Shown here: positions 1-12,215 of the stretch, in pieces
Numbering within the stretch: the stretch's first letter is position 1
Layout: every line of letters begins with the position of its first letter
Assembly: GCA_037178855.1 (NCBI GenBank)
Contig: JASJZC010000004.1
Coordinates: forward strand, 930,001 to 994,000
DNA from: Oscheius sp. JU75
Taxonomy: Eukaryota > Nematoda > Chromadorea > Rhabditida > Rhabditidae
Length of the DNA: 64,000 nt
Direction: 5' to 3'
Made by a program: the position numbers and the translations under genes
The notes under the pieces: model-generated
Databases searched by the model: none
What the model saw: the letters and a program-made list of their open reading frames with translations, nothing else
Told to the model about the DNA's origin: nothing

Positions 1-738
1 TCTATATCAAGTGGTTCAGTAGCTAATAAATTTTTTGCGAGAGAGTGATCACTGATTGTTATTCAAAACAGATGGACAGAACGTTTTCTGTTCCTAAAAT
101 GTTTCTTCCAATGATATCTATTATGAATACCAAAACTCTCCAAATTTTCTCACCACCGGAACCATTCAGCAGTTTCAGATAACCTAGACATTAATTGGTG
201 GTCATACTCAGTGTTTCGAAGCACATAGTTGGCCCTCTTATCGCCGGAGAAGACATCATTCGAGGCGAGAGATTGAAAAACTTTGAGACTGACGCAAAAT
301 ATTCAGGAAAAATAGTGAATACTACTTTAGAAAACTACCAAAGGAGAAATATTTATAAGGTCTTGGCTACGTGATCCTCTTAGGAGCCCGTCAAAACATT
401 TTTTCAACCAAATGGGGCAAACCTGAAATCTTAGGCTAGCCAAGAGTAAGACAATCTGCGCGTTTGTTACAATTCTTGAGCAATCTTGGCCGAAATAGCT
501 GTGGAGGGAATTTCTAGACACTAAGAGTCCTTTTGTATGACGATCAACTGATCTCTGAGACCTCATAGAATATCAGATACGACTGAGCTAAAAACTATGG
601 ACAACCGGTATTACATTGTTCGAGATCAAACTCTTAGTTTTATTCTGCCCTCAAAAACCATCAAATCAGCCAGTTTTACCACTACTCTTATCGCTGTTCT
701 TATAAAAGCTCTAGTGTCTTATCTCGCTCCAACCAGAA
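1..738. other. Intergenic, no gene seen
   Basis: No reading frame here has a recognisable domain or a consistent set of splice sites. It is the upstream region of the lectin gene that starts at 739. The short open frames on either strand look random. Confidence 0.5.
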
Positions 739-3700
739 ATGGCTGCTCTTCTTCTTCTGCTAACTATAGTTCAAGGTACTTGTCTCCCATTTTCCGAAAC
801 TTCAATTTAGGTGCTCTCTCGTTCGCCTGTCCCCCGAACTATAGCGATGACGGGAATGGAAACTGTCAGTCAGTGCGACAGAACCCGGTCAACCAGTTCA
901 CTGCCTACAGAACGTGTGGACAGAGAAATGCCTACATTTTCACGATCAGGAACGCTTTTGTAAGTGTGGGTCAGTCCTTTAAGCTGTCTCTAGGACAACA
1001 GTCGAGTAATCCACTTGGCCGGCGACTTTGACAACATCTGGATCGGATTGACCTGCCTGTCTAACTCGAAGAACTCCTGTCAATGGGACGATGGCACTCC
1101 GATTGGAGATACCTCTTACGCCAACTTTGCTTCCGGTCCATTTATCTTTTATCTCTTACAGTAATCTCCAGGCCATCCAAATCTGGACCTCGGAACCTGT
1201 GTCTACTTGAGCGCTGCCCAAGGCGGATTTTGGTACAGTGCCAGCTGCAACGACTTCAGTGCTCCCTTTGTTTGCAGAGCCACTCCCGGAGTCTTTGGTA
1301 AGGTTCTTGATTGATTGAATAGAAGGTATCCTAGTGCCGTTGTGCATCGGAGACGCCAACTACTTCCGCGGACATTGCTACTATCCTGTCAAGGGAGTCG
1401 GATATGCGGATGCTGTGACCAATTGCCAGCAGTACTATGGAGATTTGGCATCGGTTCATAACGTTGGGGTAAGTAGGATCCCGCGACTTTTCTTGTTCTG
1501 AGAGTAGATCTTATTGAAAACGTTGAACGTGTTACAAAGTCCGTTCACACCAAGGTTTTCTAATCGAACATCTCTTTTTCCTGCTCAAGTGAGGTTTTCT
1601 TCGGAGATAAGGGTGCTGACTATGCGCTGTCGGAAACTGCCTATGTCTAGGTTATCTACACAGCACAGTTGCACAGGTTCCTGCGGTATATGTTTGTGCC
1701 ACTGAATCCCTAAATAGACTTCGCTATGATCACATAGAATACTTGGTGTATCAGCAGTCTGCCAAGAGGGTAGGAAAGGGTGTGCTTCAGACATTTGTCG
1801 ATCGATTGGGGTAGTTACCGAGGGCGAGTGGAGATCGACATGTCGTAGGTAATGTTCGTACCTTCTAAGGGGAACTGGCCACGGCGGATATGCCGGGTAG
1901 ACACGAAAATCCCAAGGTCTTTGTCGTTACCAAAGGGGCACTAAAGCAGCTAGAGAGGCAGTGAAATAATATTGAAGAAACCTTTGTTTCGTGTAACTGC
2001 TAGAGAATTGTCAAAACGAAAGGCTGTTGGAATTGTGCCTTTGATACCAGCTGCTTGACGCCAAGTTTCAGGAAGACAGCTTCGTGAGAGACGTGGCAGT
2101 TTCTAAGCCTACCCTCCTGAACTCGACCAACATTTATGCCTACATCGGAATGACTCTGAACAACAGCCAGTGGAGTGACAACACGACCATCGACTACAAC
2201 AACTTTGGTCTGTTTCCTATTACTTCCAGTAGCTAACTAACAGCTGCAGGATACAAAAACACCAATCTGGGACAGTGTGTCTTCATCTCCACAACCACGG
2301 ATGCAGTTCCTAGGGGCAAATGGATTAATGGAGACTGCATGAGTATGAGCGTTGGTGTTTGTAAGAGAAGTATGTTTGAATTTCAATCTTTCCCATATCC
2401 ACGATTAAGACATTACGGTATTCCCGAGCGGTTGCTCCGGACAAACTTATATTGACGGTCAAGGGACTGTAAGTCTTGCCTCTCTTCAGAACTCAAAAAC
2501 TTCCAGTTGTACTCTCCAAACATGCCGTCGATCAATCAGTCAATGCACTGCGAGTACATTTTCAATCCGGATTCGGGCTACATTGTGACTCTCTCCTTCT
2601 TGGCCATGTCGCTCGACGTCAACAGCACGATCAAACTTTACAACACGATCTTTGACAAGGCTCCATTCGCATCGTGAGTTGCTTTCTAGTGAGATTTTCT
2701 CCATTAAGAACCGTCTACGCATGCTCAAGAAACGAGCTGAATGCGGCGCGCAGCTTTGCTTGAACGGTGCACTCGGTTAGAAGTCCGAATGGAGAATGAG
2801 GGGTCGGGATCCAACCCCGCGGATGATATATGCTTTGCTTTTCAATGAAAAATCCGGAACCCCTCACAGAATCATCTAACAGCGTCTGTTTCAGGTTTTC
2901 CGGTGTCCAGAACCACAATTGGACCTACTACTCGGCCGGAAACTTCATGAAGGTCGTCTACGACTCTCCGGCTAACGGCTTCTATCACGACTACTTCATT
3001 GCCAACTACGGTACTCAAAGACAAGGACCGAACAATTGTGGTGGTAACTATACGAAGACTGGAAGAGTACGTGTCCTGTGCTAATTTGACTAGGTTTTTT
3101 CAGGTCTCAGGTCCAGATACAGCTCAGAACTGTACATATACTCTGAACCTCCCACCTTGGACATGCCTCAAGTTTATCGATATCGGACTGCTGGGACAGG
3201 ACACTATCACTGTTTACGATGGAGAGATCTTGCCGGAGAACCAAGTCGGACTGTGAGTTGAAGGGCTACAATCATCGTAGAAGGAAACTTCACTGATTCT
3301 GCTAAAAGAACAGGCATGGCGTGTCAGTCTCGGATCTAAGACACGAGGCGTATTGCAGCGGTTCCTCCTTGATTGTCCCTGTTCAGGACTTGTTGATTGC
3401 ATGGACGCACAAGGAAACACTTTTGAAGCTATTTGCTAACGAGACAGTGGAACGAACAGTATTGTCTGCGGCTCTACGTATGTCTGGTTCGGTTCGTAAC
3501 TTTAGGAAATAGTGGCTAGTGAAGAGTAGGCTAGTGACAGACAAAGACTGTGGCGACGAGAAAAGTGGATTGCCAGAAGTCAAATAACCAGCTCCTGAAG
3601 CCTTACCGTGCACACAAAAAATCATGTCCAATTAAGCGCCTTCAGACTTTTTTGATAGGGGTCTAACTCGCGGAATCGTTTTCAGAATTGCCAACTACTT

Positions 3701-4313
3701 CACCTCCGGTGTCCAATACCTTGCCTTGTGTCCCCACGTAACCAACACACTCAATGTGGTCACTACAGGCGTCTCTGGCCTCGACTACGATCTTTTCACG
3801 ATGGACATCGCGAGTTCCTACCAGGAACTGAACCCCTATCCGCTCTGGAGCACCTATGAGAGCATGATACCAGTTCCCGATGGTGGCAAAAATGGTACAC
3901 TGATTTTTTCCTGTGACAAGTTATTTAAGCCTCGTACTTGTACGACACTTATACTTCCACCAAAGTTGATGAATATTCCTTGAACACCACCCCGTGGCCA
4001 CCGTAAGCTATCATTTCAATTAAAAAAGGTCAAAATTTCAGTATCCGTGTTAACTTCACCCTCCTGAACATGCCCTTCCCCAACAACAATATCATTCTGA
4101 TAGACGGAGCCTATAATGGTGTTGTGGCCATGGCTTATGGGTAAGCTTGCAACTGTATTTCTATTATATTTATATAGACTAGGGGGACCAAACTTTTCGA
4201 GAAAGTCATTCCCATACACGAGAGGCGGCGTGCTGACTGTGGCAGCTCAATTTCATCAGACTGTCACCACCGGACACATGATTGGATATGTCGGAGAGTT
4301 TCACCATGCATGA
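739..4313 (+). CDS. Secreted C-type lectin / CUB domain protein
   Basis: The ATG at 739 opens a signal peptide (MAALLLLLTIVQG) that ends at the first intron (GTACTTG..TTTAG). Two C-type lectin-like domains follow. The first (about 815-1300) has CPPNYSDDG, the WIGL motif in 'IWIGLTC', 'CQWDDGTPI' and a terminal 'PFVC'. The second (about 1330-2370) has 'CIGDANYFRGHCYYP', 'AYIGMTLNN', 'WSDNTTIDYNNF' and 'GKWINGDC'. Then come two or three CUB-like segments, for example 'CEYIFNPDSGYIVTLSF' near 2560, 'CTYTLNLPPWTC' near 3130 and 'FTLLNMPFPNNNI' near 4060. This order is that of the large nematode clec family, whose members are secreted and often intestinal or immune-related; that role is family knowledge. 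Most introns are about 30-60 bp, but one after 'ASVHNVG' spans about 1471-2068 and one (about 2674-2894) carries a tRNA-like relic. The stop TGA is at 4311. Sugar binding is not assured. Confidence 0.85.
2745..2830 (+). repeat. tRNA-like relic in lectin intron
   Basis: Inside a lectin intron, 'GGTGCACTCGGTTAGAAG' resembles a tRNA D-arm/A-box. About 30 bases on, 'GGGGTCGGGATCCAACCCC' forms a T-arm-like hairpin in the B-box position. There is no full acceptor stem, so this is a relic or a tRNA-derived SINE fragment rather than a working tRNA. Confidence 0.4.
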
Positions 4314-4534
4314 TTTGGATTTTTAATTTCCTTTTCTTCGGTTTTTTTGATAAATTATCTCGATTTCTCAAACTTTCTGATGTATCTACAGCCCATACGA
4401 GAGAAGTATATCAAATACAAGCGCAGTTTGTGAGCTAGCCTATACTAGGTCTGTAGAATTAAGAATTCAGAGAGCATGATGATTGTCCACCAAAACGGCC
4501 AAATTCATTCTAATCAGATATTATTAGAGACAGA

Positions 4535-5298
4535 TCAAGGACGAGGGGTCACTTTCTTTCCACCAAAGTGCTCGATCTGCCGGGCACGGAGCTCAATAAG
4601 GAGTTCAGGCAAACGGTCATCGGAGACTGGCTGAAATAGGAGTATTTGTATCTCTGGTACTGAACTCACAGCGCTTAGATTGACAGAGACAGCGTCAGCT
4701 TCTTTAGCCTCCAGTTTGAAGTCCTGACTAGCCAGCTTTTGGATCTCGTCCTGTGACAGTTTGCTGTCCCCGTCAGAGTCGTACTCCTTGAGAGCCTTGC
4801 TGACCTTCTCTGTCATTTTTTCTCTCAGTTTTGAGCGAATGACGGGGCACTCGTTCCCGTCGAGATCGCTGTTTCTGTCCACATCTCCAGCTAGGAAAAT
4901 GTCGCTCAATCCTGTTGTCTGTGGATGAGCGATGGAAAATTAGCGGTTACCTTTTCTGTCAATGTCGAGGATCTGCAGGACGAAGGGCATGAACTCGCGG
5001 AAGGAGATACCACCATCGTCGTTTTTATCGTTGTCTTGGCAGCATACCTGGAGCCAGCTTTCAGGAGCATCCGACGCTGAAAAGACACTCGTATAGCTGC
5101 AATATCGTTTCTTTGGGGCGACGCCTAACAAGAAAAGTCTTTCAACTTCGGTTGGCCTTCCTTGCAATAGATTTAGTTCTAACTGAACATGCAACTGCAA
5201 AAGTTCAAAACCAAAGACTCACCTGGTTCCAAAGGATGCAAAACTTCTAGACTGGCAGAGGCTAGGGCTACAGAGAGTAGAGCTGCTACGTATTTCAT
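4535..5298 (-). CDS. Secreted three-EF-hand calcium-binding protein
   Basis: The start at 5298 encodes MKYVAALLSVALASAS, a clear signal peptide. Splicing joins it to three canonical EF-hand loops: 'DNDKNDDGGISF' near 5020, 'DVDRNSDLDGNE' near 4870 and 'DSDGDSKLSQDE' near 4770. Acidic residues sit at positions 1, 3, 5 and 12 of each loop, so calcium binding is likely. After an intron inside the sequence 'NLSA|PVSDD', the protein ends 'KKVTPRP' with the stop at 4535. The signal peptide makes it an extracellular or ER-lumenal calcium-binding protein. No further family assignment is possible; calumenin-like proteins have more EF-hands and an HDEL-type end, which is absent. It is convergent with the lectin gene, about 220 bp away. 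Confidence 0.75.
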
Positions 5299-7045
5299 TA
5301 TTCTGAAAAAGAACTATTGAAAAAGGTACAAAGGGTCAGAAAGAAATGCCAAAAGTACACTAGCTGTTGTTTTAGTGAGTGTCTCTTTCTCTCTCCCATG
5401 GGAACCGGCTTCTGCAGTAAGGTAACGGCTATCAGTCCGGGTTGTAAAGAGTTCTTCGCAATTTCAGTGAAAATGAGCGAGTAGTTGTCTCTCGTATGAA
5501 AAGAAACGAGGCGGAAGGGAAGAAGAAAATGACTGTGGAATAAGGAGAAGTGGGACGGTAGGCGGGCACATGGGGGTCAGCGAGAGCAGACATTATGGTA
5601 TATGGAACGAAAAAAAAACAGAGCGCATGCTTTCAAGAGGAACTTTTAACTCCCTGCCCAGTTGGAAATCAGATTAAGGGCTAACCCTCCACAGAGACGC
5701 GGAGTTCCAGTTCACAGATAAAGTACCCGTGGCTTGGAACTTTTTCACTTCTTTTAAGACCACGATTGTTAACGAACAGTTCAAATCAGTCTTCGTTACA
5801 AAAAGTAGAAAACAGCTACAACAGGACTCGCAGGCACACTATTTACTTTCCTCACTCCACTTTACAGGACGTCTTTCTGCCAATATCACTGCTGCTACTG
5901 TCTTCCTTTTATAATGAATGGTTGATTCATTTAGTCCCGTATGGGTTATTGCTATTATGAACAAGAGGAAGAGAACAGACTTTTCAGTTACTATGTCTGG
6001 CACAAAATCTTATCAAGTAGCTACAAATCTACTATAAGAAGAACTGATGTGGTTCTCTTAATGATGAGTCAAGGAATCGGAAGAAACATGACAGTTCCTT
6101 GCAAGAGAAGAGACAATAGATCACTAATAGGAGTATCTAGAGTAACTTCCTGATGACAGAAAAGAGTGAAAGGGCAATGGCCTGACCCTTCCGATTACGG
6201 CCAGGGAGTATCAAGGTCTCGTCCATTTTAAAGCAGCCGCAATCGGTAGCAAAAAGACGCGTCTCCCTGGGGGAGACAATTGGCTGACGTAAAAGTAACA
6301 CTACCAGAACGGGACTCTTTGTTTTCGAGTAAAAAAAACTGGCAGAAGATCTATTGTTGACGGCAGCGCCACTGCCTCGAGGTTCCTTATTACGACGAAT
6401 TTCGAAGCAGAGTACGATCCAACTGGTGGAAACAATATGGAGGATACCACTGTGAGAGATGGTCTTTAGGGCATATTCTAAGTCAGGATTGGGGAGATTG
6501 AGAAGGATGGTCACTTTGGCCGAGAGGACGTTGAATCTCCTATTGTATTGTATAATCTCATCCTGGAATATGGTAAACTTTTCGAGAGCTTAATAACAGT
6601 TCACTCGGCATATCGCTCCTGGTAATAGCCTTGAAACTATCAAAGTTGGCCAACCTTGATAAAAGTCAAGTTTGAATTCCCGCGCATTCACAAAGCAGAT
6701 CGGCAGCCCTTTCTGTTCATTTACCTTTTTTTTTTTTACTTTTTTTTCAGCTTCCCTTTCACCTTTCCTGACTAGAAAACATAAATTTTGGCTAGGTTCT
6801 TGCGATCAGAATAGTCCAATATATGTTATATCACTTTCTCACGCAGTATGTAAATGTACTGGAGCCGTTTTTGTCTATTTTTGTTGCAGGTATTCTATTT
6901 TTGCCTTGTTTGCCATTTTCACAACGTTTGCAGCCCAAGTTTCTTCTAATTTGACGTTGCATTGCAGAAGAAATGCCAAGAATACTTCGTCTGGGGCCTT
7001 CTCTTCTCTTGTAGCTTGAAAATCGGCACTTTTCCAGACCGAGCA
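5299..7045. other. Intergenic, no confident gene
   Basis: This 1.75-kb stretch between two genes has several short open frames, including a 125-codon one at 6137-6514 on the minus strand. None shows a domain, a signal peptide or supporting splice sites. A T-rich tract lies near 6726-6748. The last 300 bases contain a splice-acceptor-like TTCCAG just before the dynein start codon. Confidence 0.5.
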
Positions 7046-10034
7046 ATGGATAGGGAGGCGAACCGTGCTGCTATGGCACAGGAAATGGAGCGAAAGAAAC
7101 AGGTAAGCTCTTTGTCCCGTATTTTTGTTGGAAGGCTCCGTAATTTATGCAAGCTCCTCGTGCTTAACCTCCTGTTTCAGAAACTGGCTGAGTTAAAAGC
7201 CCAGAATGCCCGGAACACTCTGCTCAGGCCGGTCCAAATTGACAACAGTACGTTTTCCGTCTTCTTCTTATTCCACATGCATTCAAACTCCTTTCACATA
7301 AACCCGTTTTTTAGCGCGACGAGAGACGTGTACAAAAGAAGACATGGAAAAGTTTTTGCTCGAAGTAGGTATTGGCACGGAGCAGACGAGGACGGTGCCG
7401 AGTACCAACAACGACGTTGAAAATGTAGGTTTTACTGTCATCATATCCTCAACGTAGCATGTAACTACGTGGCCTCAAAGAATCGAATTAACTATGCTCT
7501 ATTTTGAGATCCGACCGACGACTACTTCGACAGTTGTCGATTCAACAAGCTCGGAAGTCGTCGGAACCCGGAATCTTGTCCTCGAGATGACCGAGGTCTC
7601 GACAGTCACCGTACCAGTCAAGGACACGGTATTTGCGCTACTTTTTCCCTCTTTGAAACCTTTAGTTCAGGTCCAGTATTCAAAATCTATCCAGACTGAG
7701 GAGGCTGTGCCCGACCGTCTATTATCGGTTGGAAGCCAAGACTTCGACTTTGACAACGACATGAGCATGGATACAGTTCGCGGACGGCCTCGCGAGTTGG
7801 AGACTCCGCTGACCGACGATTTGAACTATCTCTGTCACCAGGAGACTGCTGTCGATGAGAAGAAAGAAGAGCCGCCGAAGGAGTTCAGCGAGGAGGAGAA
7901 GAAGCAGATTCTCGGCCGGACTGATTTCCAGCAGTTCTTCCACACGGCCTCGAAAAACATGGAGAGGATGCTGCTCGGAGTCCAGGACAAGGATCTCACC
8001 GACTATTCGCTGGATACGACGATGTATGCAGTGCAGAATGACGACCTCCTGACACTCTTCCACGTCTATAATGAGTCGGAATGGACAGAAAATAGGTAGG
8101 GATTGTGGTTTTTTCAACTCAGCAGAAGATCTGCCATTGTCGAAGCAGCAGTCTTAACCGAACATCTGGGGTATCCGGTGTGAACAACTTGTAGTGGGCC
8201 CGGAAGCCGTTTCAAGGTTTGGTAGGAAGTCTTATTGGCTTGAAAGCTCAGTTAGGCGACTACCTGCACACTGTTTAAAAACGGGCCCAGGCTTTTTGGA
8301 CCGTTTGGCCATGCTTAGGAGCAGTCGAATACGCACGAAATATCGGATCCTGCTTCTGAACTTCACCAACATTGCTCTTTTAGGCCGGTCGTCGGGATCA
8401 GCTGCGGAAGACACCACAAGGAGCTCGTGGTTGTTGCCTATGGTGCTGATCGCGACCAGCCGCAGAAGCCGCCCGGTCTCGTCTGCATCTGGAACACGCA
8501 CAGCAAGATGGCTACTCCTGAGTACGCTCCCAGTCCTTTCTTCGTTTCATTGAGTAAGCTTCAGATACCAGTTCCACAGCAATTCGAGCATCGCCTCGGT
8601 CACCTTCGCCCACTTCCATCAGCATCTGATCCTGGCCGGCTGTTACTCGGGCCAGATTGTCGTGTGGGACTACAGGATTGTCACTAAGAAGACCCCAGTC
8701 AACAAGGTGAGACAGACCACCATTTTACTCAAAGCTGAAACCGAATTCAGAGCCCTCTGACGAGTCAGACCCACACGCAGCCAGTCTTCAATCTGAGCGT
8801 GGTGGGAAATCGTAATTCGCATGGAGTGGTCAGTCTTTCTGCTTTCCTCCCGTCTATAAAAAAAAAATGCGATTACAGTGTTCTGTCAGCGCCGCGGGCA
8901 AGATCTGTTTCTGGAACATCGAGAACCATCTCGCCCAGCCGACATTGAGTATGGATCTTCACAGCAACACCTCCAGACCAGTGAGTTTCTGGGCCCGTGT
9001 CACCGTAATGAGTATGTTCTAAGGTTGCGACTCTCTCCGTCTCCTTTTGCTCGGACGATCCGGACGTCTTCATTGCGGCCTCCGAAGACGGTAAAGTTCA
9101 CATGTTCAACAAGAACACCGTCGGAAAACATGCTATTCAGGCCACCCAGGAATTCGCAGGTTTGTGAGCTTTTTCTTCTTCTAGATGGACGATAATTTAG
9201 GACATGAGGGCACAGTTCTGGCCGTCCACGCACATCCGGCCTCGGTCCACTTGAGCCATCTCTTCCTGACGGCGGGCAGCGACTGGTGCGTGAAGCTGTG
9301 GAGTAGCAAAGACCCGATGCTGGCAATGAGCTTTGAGGGCCACGATGATGTTGTCGTCGACGTGAAATGGAGTCCGGTGCATCCGGCCGTCTTTGCCTCC
9401 ATCGACCTTAAGGGAGAGGTACGTTTTCTTTTTTTAGATATTTTTGCTTTTTTGAAGTGCTCTGTTCTTTTTGAAGCTCACGTTGTTCCAAAACTCGTCC
9501 CGAAAATATTAGAAATTCTTCTAAAAACTGATATTTCAGCTCCTACTCTGGAATCTGAACGAGACGACCGAGAATCCCGTCCTCACGCTCGATATCACGA
9601 AGGAGGAGGCGACGCTGAAAAAGCTGGCCTGGTCCGAAGACGGTAAGCTTCATTTACTATGGTTTTACAGCGTATCCCATTGTCACTGATCTTAAAAACC
9701 GTAGCATTGAGCTCTGGGCATGAACACTACTCACGAATCCTACTGATCTGTCAAATTTAGGACGAAAACTCTATGTGGGAGACAGCAAGGGGAACGTCTA
9801 CGTTTACGACACTCACGAGAATCTCTACTCCGTCCACAAGAAGGAATTCACTCAATTTACAAGGTATCATGGTCTGCTTTTAGTTGAATGATGCCTGGAA
9901 TTTGTAGAGTCTTGAACGAAGTGAAGAAGCAGGCCGAGATGGACGAGAACCGAGAACAGCATCCCCTCCTGACGCCAATCAAAGGACAGCCGTCGAATGT
10001 GGCAAGCGTAGGAACTCTTTCATCCATGAAATAG
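7046..10034 (+). CDS. dyci-1: Cytoplasmic dynein intermediate chain (WD40)
   Basis: This is the intermediate chain of cytoplasmic dynein, the subunit that joins heavy chain to light chains and dynactin. The ATG at 7046 follows a splice acceptor and opens the charged coiled N-terminus (MDREANRAAMAQEMERKKQ). 'LLEVGIGTEQTRT' follows, and then 'YSKSIQTEE' near 7680, which matches the LC8-binding 'YSKETQT' position of animal intermediate chains. 'EFSEEEKKQILGR' is the conserved segment before the WD40 domain. WD40 blades run from about 8390 to 9860: 'CIWNTH', 'LAGCYSGQIVVWDYR', 'GKICFWNIE', 'TAGSDWCVKLWSS', 'VVVDVKWSPVHPAVFASID', 'LLLWNLNETTE' and 'YVGDSKGNVYVYD'. There are about 12 exons with short introns. 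The stop TAG is at 10032. The motif order leaves little doubt. Confidence 0.93.
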
Positions 10035-12215
10035 GGTTACTGATAATAATTTCCTCTCTTGCTATCTATATTTTTCTCCCCAACGTTCATAAATAGGTTT
10101 TTATTGAGACTTGACAACAAGAAGATTTGTCAGGAAGAGAACCTGTCAACTGTCAGAGTCTCAGAAAGAAAATTTGTCCGCACTGAAATATTTATTCGAT
10201 ACGAACATAGGCAATGATTGCTTCAGGGAAGGCAAATGCCATTCTCATCTTCCAGTTGTCGTAGTATTTGGCCTACACTTCGAACATGATACAGACATCA
10301 CCCCGTAGGCGAGATTCAGGTTTACGTATCCCGGCAGTCTTGTCCCATCGGCTACCACATCAGTTCCCCTCGTCTGGACAATGTTGACTACCATGCCCCT
10401 GTAGGGCGAGGGTCAGGAGCAGCCGGGATAATGCGGGCAAGCATCGGTACCGGGCCCTGGTCAGTCCGTCGGATCGAGATGCTGCCGCTGTTTCCTGATC
10501 CCTCGTCGATAGTTCAGTCGTAAACATCATTTTTCAAAATTTGCCTACTAAATTCAAAATTCAAAAAAAGGCTCACTTGTACTTTCTCTCGACCGTCTCG
10601 TACCCGCTGAAGAGGCCGAGAGTCGGTTTGCGATCATCGATCCTGGGAGATAGAGTTTGAAATCCGTCAACTTCGTGACAATCTTCTCGACTCCCTCCGC
10701 AGTTTTCTCTTCCAAATAGCTCTCCTTGAGCTCACTTTTGGGCCTTCCTGCTCTTTCTCACCCTTGTACTCTCAGACGATTTGCAATCTCTCAGAGAGAC
10801 CTGCTTCTGTTTCTTCATACCCTTCACAGCCCTTCAGAGACTTGAAATGTTCGTCTCCTCATTACCTAGAGACTGTTTCAGACTGTTCAGACAGACGTAC
10901 TCATCTGTATCGACCCTTATCCTTTCTGCGATTCTCCAGACTCTAATCCTGTTTCGCACAATTGGTTCCATGGAGACAGCGGGTTCCCTTCCGACGAGAA
11001 ATCTCCACGTGATGTAGATGCTGCTGTTGGGAGTCGGACATCTTCAATCTTTGTTCCAAGCTCTTCTGTAGCTGCAGAAATTCGACGCGAAGGCTAACCA
11101 AGACAAAGTGCTAGCAGCAGCACAAGTTTGTCAGCCTCGAACGATGAGCCTGACCATAGGGACGGGACAGTTTTCCGATCAACATAGTAGGTCAGCTTGT
11201 ATACTGCCTGTAAATGGTACTGTCTACCCAAAAGCTCTTCAAGAACTCTCTTCATTATTCTTCTTCACAAAACAAAACCACATGGCATGGAGAGACGCTA
11301 TTATGAGGACAGGGATCGCACAAACGAAAAAGAGGAGACCAAGTGGAGGATAGAAAAAAAGAGAATGGATGAATCCAATTGGACAGACGACGTAGGCTAT
11401 GAAGAGACAGGCCAGACTGTGATTAACTTCAGGACACGGCTTACCATTGTGCAGACGGATCGCTAAAGGCTGTAAGAGTCATAGTTCAAAACTTTTGCCT
11501 CGACTCACAGCCAAGAATATACAAAGAATAAAGGTAGCTAGCTTTTGACTCAAAAGATTCGTCTTCTGCTTCTGTATTTCACCTCCAGTCGCCTCATTTC
11601 CAGTGGATTTGGTCTTCTTGGCCTCGATGGAGAAGGAGAAACAGTCGAATCTCATAATATTTAGGGAGAAAACTGTTTGTTTGGCGAACCAATGGTCAAA
11701 TACTGTCCGAAGACGCGTGCAACTTCAGCTCGTTTGTGTATTCACAAGTAGTTTCTCAGTGAGCCAGTGGTCAGGAAAAAGCAGTGACAGAAAGATAACT
11801 AGTTAGAGGAAATTGGCTGACATAACTGGGAGAGAACAAGGGTAACATGTTTGATCCTCTTCGATAGGAAACTTTGACTTCTCTGGGCTTTACTATAGTC
11901 TGACTAGGGAACATCTAAGGAATTAAAGGTGGTAACAAATAAAGAATGAAATGCCTGAACGAATGAAATAGAGCAATGGACTGGATCAGCACGAATTGGA
12001 TCACTCATACTTAAACTCAGAAATATTTGAAAGAGACTGCATATAGCATTTAGATTGAATACAAGCCTTAGGTACCAGAAGAAGGGAAATATCTAAAGAG
12101 GTACAAAGGCCGGGGAAAGACTATGTTATGAAACACAAAGAGTGAAGATTCCAGCATATTCTTTAGTACGATCGCTGCTCGTTTGGTTACCGTCTCGTCG
12201 TGTTATCTTCCAGAA
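10035..12215. other. Gene-poor stretch with one codon-like segment
   Basis: No complete gene is recognised between the dynein and phosphatase genes. About 10309-10521 (+) is an uninterrupted frame ('SCPIGYHISSPRLDNVDYH' ... 'PLFPDPSSIVQS') that looks coding but matches no family I can name. On the minus strand near 10585-10655, 'RIDDRKPTLGLFSGYETVE' also looks codon-like. These may be remains of a decayed gene. From about 10700 to 12180 nothing stands out. Confidence 0.4.
10309..10521 (+). pseudogene. Unidentified open exon-like segment
   Basis: The frame starting GEIQVYVSRQ stays open for about 70 codons and ends at TAA (10519). It begins just after a CCCGTAG that could serve as an acceptor. 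Composition is protein-like (Cys, Gly, Tyr, Pro spread normally), but no start codon, partner exon or family match is evident. It may be a gene fragment. Confidence 0.25.

Noticed and set aside
2745-2830. Functional tRNA gene
   Set aside because: A- and B-box-like parts exist but no acceptor stem pairs; the same holds for the other tRNA-like loci in the window.
6137-6514. 125-codon minus-strand ORF
   Set aside because: No domain, no partner exons, no promoter or splice context; length is within chance for this region.
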